In this document: piece after piece, positions 15,294-19,399 of the stretch | How the letters are laid out: every line of letters begins with the position of its first letter | How positions within the stretch are numbered: the first letter of the stretch is position 1 | NCBI GenBank assembly: GCA_035761045.1 | Contig: DASTRU010000022.1 | Location: forward strand, 1 to 19,399 | DNA from: DASTRU01 sp035761045 | GTDB taxonomy: Bacteria > Pseudomonadota > Gammaproteobacteria > Burkholderiales > Burkholderiaceae_E | DNA length: 19,399 nt | Reading direction: 5' to 3' | Notes under the pieces: model-generated | What the model was told of the DNA's origin: nothing | Database searches by the model: none | What the model saw: only the letters and a program-made list of their open reading frames with translations | Made by a program: the position numbers and the translations under genes

Positions 15294-15752
15294 ATGAAAG
15301 TCAGCGACATTCTTCGGTTGAAAGGCAACGCGCTATTCACCGTATCGCCAGACACGCGCCTGGAAGCGGCCGTGCATACGATGGCCGAGCAGGACATCGG
15401 TTCGCTGGTCGTCATGGAATATGGCGAACTGGTGGGCATGCTGACCTTTCGCGAGGTGATCGATCGGTTGCACAGCAACTCGGGCTCGGTGGGCGACGTG
15501 CTGGTGCGTTCGGTGATGGACGATCATCCGCTCATCTGCACGCCTAATACCGACATCAACGAAGTGCGCCGCATGATGTTGGAGCGCCACGCGCGCTACT
15601 TACCCATTTGCGATGGCCGCATGTTGATCGGCGTGATTTCGTTTTACGACGTCGCACGCGCGGTGCTGGATGCGCAATCGTTCGAGAACCGCATGCTCAA
15701 GGCCTACATTCGCGATTGGCCCGTGGAGGAAGGCGAGCCACCTCGCATGTGA
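15294..15752 (+). CDS. Two-CBS-domain protein
   Basis: A 152-residue cytoplasmic protein made almost entirely of a pair of CBS domains, about residues 1-60 and 68-130. These domains bind adenosyl nucleotides such as AMP, ATP or SAM and regulate partner proteins. The first opens M-K-V-S-D-I-L and contains D-T-R-L-E-A-A-V-H-T-M-A-E-Q-D-I-G-S-L-V-V. The second has V-R-S-V-M-D-D-H-P and E-V-R-R-M-M-L-E-R-H-A-R-Y-L-P-I. I choose ATG 15294 over 15288 because GGGGAG (15282-15287) is then 6 bases upstream, and M-K-V-S-D-I is the usual N-terminus. The tail (M-L-K-A-Y-I-R-D-W-P) is outside the domains. Partner unknown. It is followed at once by the riboswitch leader. Confidence 0.92.
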   Translation: MKVSDILRLKGNALFTVSPDTRLEAAVHTMAEQDIGSLVVMEYGELVGMLTFREVIDRLHSNSGSVGDVLVRSVMDDHPLICTPNTDINEVRRMMLERHARYLPICDGRMLIGVISFYDVARAVLDAQSFENRMLKAYIRDWPVEEGEPPRM

Positions 15753-15781
15753 GTTTTTCTCAGGGAGCAGCGAATAAGCGC

Positions 15782-15790
15782 TGGTATCAT
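15782..15790 (+). promoter_or_regulatory. Extended -10 promoter of the riboswitch leader
   Basis: TGGTATCAT is an extended -10 (TGn plus TATCAT, 5 of 6 to TATAAT). No -35 is visible at 15762-15767, as often tolerated by extended -10 promoters. Transcription would begin near 15797, right where the riboswitch stem begins, which supports it. Confidence 0.5.
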
Positions 15791-15798
15791 CGCGCCTC

Positions 15799-15927
15799 CC
15801 TTGGGGGAGTAGCCGGCCTTTCAATCATTGAGAGGCACCCGCATCAACATACTTGGTCGACGCATTTCACTTACGTCGCCATGGTGCGGGCAGTCGCGAT
15901 CAACACGCGATGCGGCGAGACCCATGG
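15799..15927 (+). ncRNA. yybP-ykoY manganese riboswitch
   Basis: The two conserved blocks of the family are present. GGGGAGTA (15804-15811) is followed by GCC. The downstream side carries ATCAACATACTTGG (15842-15855), then GGCGAGA (15914-15920). The closing stem pairs CC-T-TGGG (15799-15805) with CCCA-T-GG (15921-15927), with one internal mismatch. Inside it a clean hairpin, CCTTTCAA (15817-15824) with TTGAGAGG (15828-15835), forms around a 3-base loop. Members bind Mn2+ and switch on manganese export genes, and the gene downstream is a TMEM165/UPF0016 exporter, a classic partner. Found by motif and pairing by eye, without a covariance search. Confidence 0.88.
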
Positions 15928-15949
15928 CTTGCAGCGCCTCTTTGAATCA

Positions 15950-15992
15950 GAGTTGGGTGCGCGTTGCGGCCATGTGTCCTCGCACCCAGCTC
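15950..15992 (+). promoter_or_regulatory. Long hairpin between riboswitch and exporter gene (likely expression platform)
   Basis: GAGTTGGGTGCG (15950-15961) pairs with CGCACCCAGCTC (15981-15992) over 12 base pairs with a single G-U wobble, around a 19-base loop. It ends 12 bases before the exporter ATG (16005) and covers the region where an SD would lie. Its loop contains another in-frame ATG (15972). No U-run follows directly, so translational control fits better than a terminator. Its role is inference. Confidence 0.55.
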
Positions 15993-16004
15993 GCCCTCGT
16001 CCTC

Positions 16005-16577
16005 ATGAGCGTTTTTCTTTTGTCGGCAGGCGTGATCGCGCTTGCCGAAATCGGCGATAAAACCCAACTACTTGCCATGATGCTGTCGGCGCGCACGCGT
16101 CGGCCATGGATGGTGATTGGTGGCATGTTCGTCGCGACGGTGCTCAATCACGCCGTCGCGGGCGCGTTAGGCCATTGGGTGTCGCGAACGATCGACCCGC
16201 AATGGCTTCGTTGGATCCTCGGTCTGTCATTCATTGCGATGGCGGCGTGGACATTAATACCCGACAAACTCAATGCCGAATCAAAACCGGCCAGTGGACG
16301 ATGGGGCGTCTTCGGCACGACGTTGATCGCTTTCTTCCTGCTGGAAATCGGCGACAAAACACAAATCGCCACTATCGCACTTGCCGCGCGCTACGAGTCG
16401 CTGGTCGCGGTCGTTTTAGGCACGACGTTTGGCATGATGATCGCCAACGTGCCGGCCGCCTTGTTTGGGGACGTTGTCGCTCGTCGTGTTCCCATGCGTT
16501 GGGTTCGAGCGACGGCGTGCGTGTTGTTTCTCGTGGTCGGGCTGGCGGTGTTATTCGGTTTGCCAATGCCGATATAG
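16005..16577 (+). CDS. TMEM165/GDT1 (UPF0016) family manganese exporter
   Basis: A 190-residue membrane protein with about six helices and the two family motifs E-x-G-D-K-T: EIGDKT at 15-20 and EIGDKT at 114-119. Their acidic residues form the cation path. Bacterial members (MneA type) export Mn2+, and the riboswitch in front of this gene fits that role. I use ATG 16005 because the protein then opens M-S-V-F-L-L-S-A-G-V-I-A-L-A-E-I-G-D-K-T, the usual N-terminus. The open frame runs further upstream, through the leader, to 15828, and a second ATG at 15972 in frame would add 11 residues. No SD is seen for either start. It is followed 50 bases later by the MFS-PlsC gene on the same strand. Confidence 0.93.
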   Translation: MSVFLLSAGVIALAEIGDKTQLLAMMLSARTRRPWMVIGGMFVATVLNHAVAGALGHWVSRTIDPQWLRWILGLSFIAMAAWTLIPDKLNAESKPASGRWGVFGTTLIAFFLLEIGDKTQIATIALAARYESLVAVVLGTTFGMMIANVPAALFGDVVARRVPMRWVRATACVLFLVVGLAVLFGLPMPI

Positions 16578-16627
16578 CGCCGCCGTTGCATACGCGTCGA
16601 GCACGTTTGCCTCGGAGATTCCTGCTA

Positions 16628-18526
16628 ATGGCGTCACCCCATCAATTTGCTTTATTCCGTCAACGCCGATTCGCCCCATTGTTTTGGACGCAATTTCTCG
16701 GCGCGGCGAATGACAACGTTTTTAAGTTTTCCTTCACCTTGTTGGCGACGTACTTCGCCGAACGATGGGGGGGCGTGAATCCGACGATCGCGAGTTTTTT
16801 AATCGCCGGATTGTTCATCGCGCCGTTCGTGTTTTTTTCGGCGACGAGCGGCCAGCTCGCCGACAAGTATGAAAAAGGCGCGCTCATTCGGCGAATCAAG
16901 GAATTGGAAATCGCCATCATGGTCTTGGCGGCGATCGGATTCGCCATGCACATGGCGTGGGTGTTGTACTTCTGCGTGTTCCTCATGGGACTGCATTCCA
17001 CGCTGTTTGGTCCGGTGAAGTACGCGTACTTGCCCCAGCATTTAGACACGGCCGAACTTACTGGCGGCAACGGCCTCGTCGAAATGGGCACCTTCGTGGC
17101 GATTCTTCTAGGCACGATCGCGGGCGGCGTATTGGTGTCCCTAGGCGAACACGCGGCGCTCGTCGTGGGTACCGTCGTCATCGTGATCGCGATGGCCGGA
17201 CGCGTCGCAGCGCACTTCATTCCGCGTTCGCCCTCGGCCGATCCGCAACTGCGAATTCGGTGGAATCCGCTGACCGAGACCATCCAAAACGTACGACTCG
17301 CCACGCGTCAACGCGCGCTGTTCAACAGTCTGCTCGGCATCTCGTGGCTATGGTTCTTCGGCTCGATTTTCTTGACGAGCTTCACCCCGTTCGCGCGCGA
17401 CAACCTAGGCGGTAACGCCAACGTCGTGACGTTTTTGCTCGCGGTGTTTTCGATCGGCATCGGCGTGGGCTCGGTGATGTGCGAGCGGTTGTCGAACGCA
17501 CGGGTTGAAATCGGATTGGTGCCGTTCGGCTCGATCGGCATGACGGTCTTCGCCATCGATGTGTATTTCGCTTCGCGGGGCTTCACGCCGTTGCAAGGCG
17601 AGGGCGTTAGCGCGTTTTTAGCCGCACCCGGTGGATTACGCATCACGCTCGACCTTGCGTTGCTGGCATTGTTCGCGGGCCTGTATTCAGTGCCGCTATA
17701 CGCGTTGATTCAAAGCCGCAGCGAACCCAGCCATGCCGCGCGCATCATCGCGGCCAACAACATCTTGAATGCGGTGTTCATGGTGATCGCCGCCTTGCTC
17801 GCCGCCGCCTTGCTTAAGGCGGGATTAAGCATTCCGCAGTTGTTCCTGGTCGTCGGCCTCATGAATGTGGTGGTCGCGGCGTATATCTATGCCTTGGTGC
17901 CGGAATTCTTGCTGCGGTTTTTGGCCTGGCTGCTCGCGCATACCTTGTACCGCGTACAAGCAACGGGGCGCGAACGCATTCCGCACCATGGCCCCGCGGT
18001 GCTGGTATGCAATCACGTGAGCTTTGTCGATCCGATCGTCATCATGGGCGAATCGCCGCGCCCGGTGCGGTTCGTGATGGACCATCGCATCTTCAAAATT
18101 CCATTGCTGAATTGGTTCTTTAAGCAAACGGGCGCGATCGCCATCGCACCGGCGAAAGAGGACCCAAAGATGCTCGAAGAAGCGTGGCGACGGATCGACG
18201 CCGCGCTGGCCGAAGGCGAGTTGGTGTGCATCTTTCCCGAGGGACGCATTACCGATCACGGCGATCTTTATCCGTTTCGCCCCGGTATCGCTCATATCGT
18301 CGGACGCACGCCAGTGCTGGTGATTCCAATGGCGTTAAAAGGGTTGTGGGGGTCGTTCTTCTCGCGGTATGGAGGAACGGCGTTTTCGCGGCCGATCGGG
18401 GCTCGGCTTCAACGCGGATGGCGATCACGCTTGGAATTCGTGGTGGGCGAACCGGTCGATCCGCAAGACGCGACACCCGATTTTTTACAAGAGCGAGTAG
18501 CGGCTTTACGTGGCTCCGTGAAGTAA
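16628..18526 (+). CDS. LplT-like MFS transporter fused to PlsC-type acyltransferase
   Basis: A 632-residue fusion. Residues about 10-435 form a major facilitator transporter of the LplT type (F-x-x-x-F-L-G-A-A-N-D-N-V-F-K, then G-L-H-S-T-L-F-G-P-V-K-Y-A-Y-L-P), which flips lysophospholipid inward. Residues about 440-632 form a PlsC-type domain with H463-x4-D468 (N-H-V-S-F-V-D) and F-P-E-G-R (536-540), the acyl-transfer and phosphate-binding motifs. In E. coli the two functions are separate proteins, LplT and Aas, and Aas also has an acyl-ACP synthetase part. Here that ligase part is missing. It probably imports and re-acylates lysophospholipid. ATG 16628 follows a GGAG at 16614-16617, 10 bases upstream; the frame is open back to 16106, but that is a shadow of the exporter gene. 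Confidence 0.92.
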   Translation: MASPHQFALFRQRRFAPLFWTQFLGAANDNVFKFSFTLLATYFAERWGGVNPTIASFLIAGLFIAPFVFFSATSGQLADKYEKGALIRRIKELEIAIMVLAAIGFAMHMAWVLYFCVFLMGLHSTLFGPVKYAYLPQHLDTAELTGGNGLVEMGTFVAILLGTIAGGVLVSLGEHAALVVGTVVIVIAMAGRVAAHFIPRSPSADPQLRIRWNPLTETIQNVRLATRQRALFNSLLGISWLWFFGSIFLTSFTPFARDNLGGNANVVTFLLAVFSIGIGVGSVMCERLSNARVEIGLVPFGSIGMTVFAIDVYFASRGFTPLQGEGVSAFLAAPGGLRITLDLALLALFAGLYSVPLYALIQSRSEPSHAARIIAANNILNAVFMVIAALLAAALLKAGLSIPQLFLVVGLMNVVVAAYIYALVPEFLLRFLAWLLAHTLYRVQATGRERIPHHGPAVLVCNHVSFVDPIVIMGESPRPVRFVMDHRIFKIPLLNWFFKQTGAIAIAPAKEDPKMLEEAWRRIDAALAEGELVCIFPEGRITDHGDLYPFRPGIAHIVGRTPVLVIPMALKGLWGSFFSRYGGTAFSRPIGARLQRGWRSRLEFVVGEPVDPQDATPDFLQERVAALRGSVK

Positions 18527-18550
18527 GGCGTGCGCCTTTGGGGGTGGACC

Positions 18551-18576
18551 TTTGCATGCTAGGGTGCAAAGCATGC
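18551..18576 (+). repeat. Two competing hairpins at the patatin start
   Basis: TTTGCA (18551-18556) pairs with TGCAAA (18565-18570), which exposes AGGG in the loop and leaves the ATG free. GCATGCT (18554-18560) pairs instead with AGCATGC (18570-18576), which buries the start codon (18573-18575). The two folds share bases and exclude each other. Whether they form in the cell is unknown. Confidence 0.35.
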
Positions 18577-19399
18577 CGCCCGCCGATACCCCTTCGTCCT
18601 CGTCTACCGCGTCCAAGCTTGTAAACCTCGCCTTGCAAGGCGGAGGCAGCCACGGCGCTTTCACCTGGGGCGTGCTTGATGCATTGCTCGAGGACGGTCG
18701 CGTCGAATTCGAAGGCATTACCGGAGCCAGCGCGGGCGCGATGAACGCCGCCGTGCTCGCCGACGGCATGCTCGATCGCCCCGCCGATCCTCGTGAAGGC
18801 GCACGCCAAGCGCTTCATGATTTTTGGCGATCGATCAGCCAGCAAGTGGGTTTTTTAAGCTCGAACAATTTGACCCCCCGCGTATCGATCTTTGGTTTTC
18901 CGGAATTCCAACAAAGCTATGCGTTGGACCGTAACCCAGCTTTTCTCGCATTCGATTGGCTAACCCGTGTGGCGTCGCCCTATCAACTCAATCCGCTGAA
19001 CTTCAATCCGTTGCGCGACGTGTTGAATGAGTGGATCGACTTTGAACGACTTCAAACGTCGGCGCCGTTCAAACTCTTTGTATGCGCGACCAATGTGCGC
19101 ACCGGTCGGCCGCGCGTATTTCGCGAGTCTGAATTGACGTGCGACATGTTGCTTGCGTCGGCATGCTTGCCGTTTTTCTTTCAAGCACCGGAGATCGGCG
19201 GCGAGCATTACTGGGACGGCGGTTTCTCGGGCAATCCCCCCTTGTTTCCGCTGCATACCGAAACGGTGACGCGCGACATCGTGCTCGTCGCGATTAATCC
19301 GTTGATTCGTCCGCATTTGCCCACCACGGCAACGGAGATCATCGATCGCGTCAACGAGTTGAGCTTCAACTCCAATTTGTTGCTGGAAATGCGCGCCAT
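18573..19399 (+). CDS. Patatin-like phospholipase (3' end outside window)
   Basis: The first 275 residues of a patatin-fold lipid acyl hydrolase; the frame is open to the window edge. The oxyanion loop is Q-G-G-G-S-H-G-A-F-T-W-G (22-33). The nucleophile is Ser53 in G-A-S-A-G-A-M-N-A. The dyad aspartate is Asp215 in W-D-G-G-F-S-G-N-P-P. A short Ser/Thr-rich N-terminus (2-14) precedes the domain; no signal peptide is seen. The H at position 27 replaces the more common Arg/Lys, as in many proteobacterial patatins of this subgroup. It starts 46 bases after the MFS-PlsC gene, so a lipid turnover unit (lysophospholipid import, acylation, deacylation) is possible. Whether it is secreted or linked to PHB or membrane lipid cannot be told. 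The SD may be AGGG at 18561-18564. Confidence 0.9.
   Translation, partial: MPPADTPSSSSTASKLVNLALQGGGSHGAFTWGVLDALLEDGRVEFEGITGASAGAMNAAVLADGMLDRPADPREGARQALHDFWRSISQQVGFLSSNNLTPRVSIFGFPEFQQSYALDRNPAFLAFDWLTRVASPYQLNPLNFNPLRDVLNEWIDFERLQTSAPFKLFVCATNVRTGRPRVFRESELTCDMLLASACLPFFFQAPEIGGEHYWDGGFSGNPPLFPLHTETVTRDIVLVAINPLIRPHLPTTATEIIDRVNELSFNSNLLLEMRA

Noticed and set aside
15828..16004. N-terminal extension of the exporter frame back to 15828
   Set aside because: It would run through the riboswitch; family members start about 14 residues before the first E-x-G-D-K-T.
16106..16627. N-terminal extension of 174 residues on the MFS-PlsC protein
   Set aside because: It overlaps the exporter gene in another frame and is Arg-rich; the conserved domain starts at ATG 16628, which has an SD.

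Overview
The window reads as a moderately GC-rich betaproteobacterial chromosome, most likely Burkholderiales. The evidence is the rbfA-truB-typA order, a wrbA-DUF2069 pair divergent from a YihY/BrkB gene, a DUF4124 secreted protein and an MFS-PlsC fusion protein. I saw no tRNA, rRNA, insertion sequence, phage gene or CRISPR array. No gene-free stretch exceeds 300 bases; the longest (about 250 bases, 15753-16004) is filled by a riboswitch leader.

Layout. Positions 1-4774 (+) hold the end of rbfA, then truB, typA, an EamA-type permease and dusA. The last four genes are chained by 4-base stop/start overlaps, so a ribosome and tRNA maturation operon has absorbed a permease. Positions 4886-5230 (+) hold a small orphan gene with an F-box-like motif, closed by a perfect hairpin that it shares with the convergent DUF4124 gene (5288-5689, -). 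Positions 5794-8199 (-) hold an FAD-linked GlcD-type dehydrogenase, DUF2069 and wrbA. The likely transcription order is wrbA, DUF2069, FAD dehydrogenase, from a TATAAT promoter at about 8235. yihY (8266-9519, +) runs divergently from wrbA and its 3' end overlaps a convergent PQQ-dependent sugar dehydrogenase lipoprotein gene (9506-10771, -).

Positions 10880-13414 (+) encode an unrecognised 844-residue protein with two long coiled coils and two isolated hydrophobic helices. Positions 13466-15210 hold a proline iminopeptidase gene overlapping a hydroxypyruvate isomerase gene, followed by a two-CBS-domain protein (15294-15752). A yybP-ykoY (Mn2+) riboswitch at about 15799-15927 precedes a TMEM165/UPF0016-family manganese exporter (16005-16577). 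The window ends with an LplT-like transporter fused to a PlsC acyltransferase (16628-18526) and a patatin-like phospholipase cut by the window edge (18573 onward).

Most genes are housekeeping. The two that are not, the F-box-like mini-protein and the coiled-coil/two-helix protein, both have Ser/Thr-rich N-termini and no obvious Shine-Dalgarno sequence. Each sits alone between conserved genes. I infer, without proof, that they may be secreted host-interaction proteins of a host-associated bacterium; they are the best candidates for undescribed biology here.
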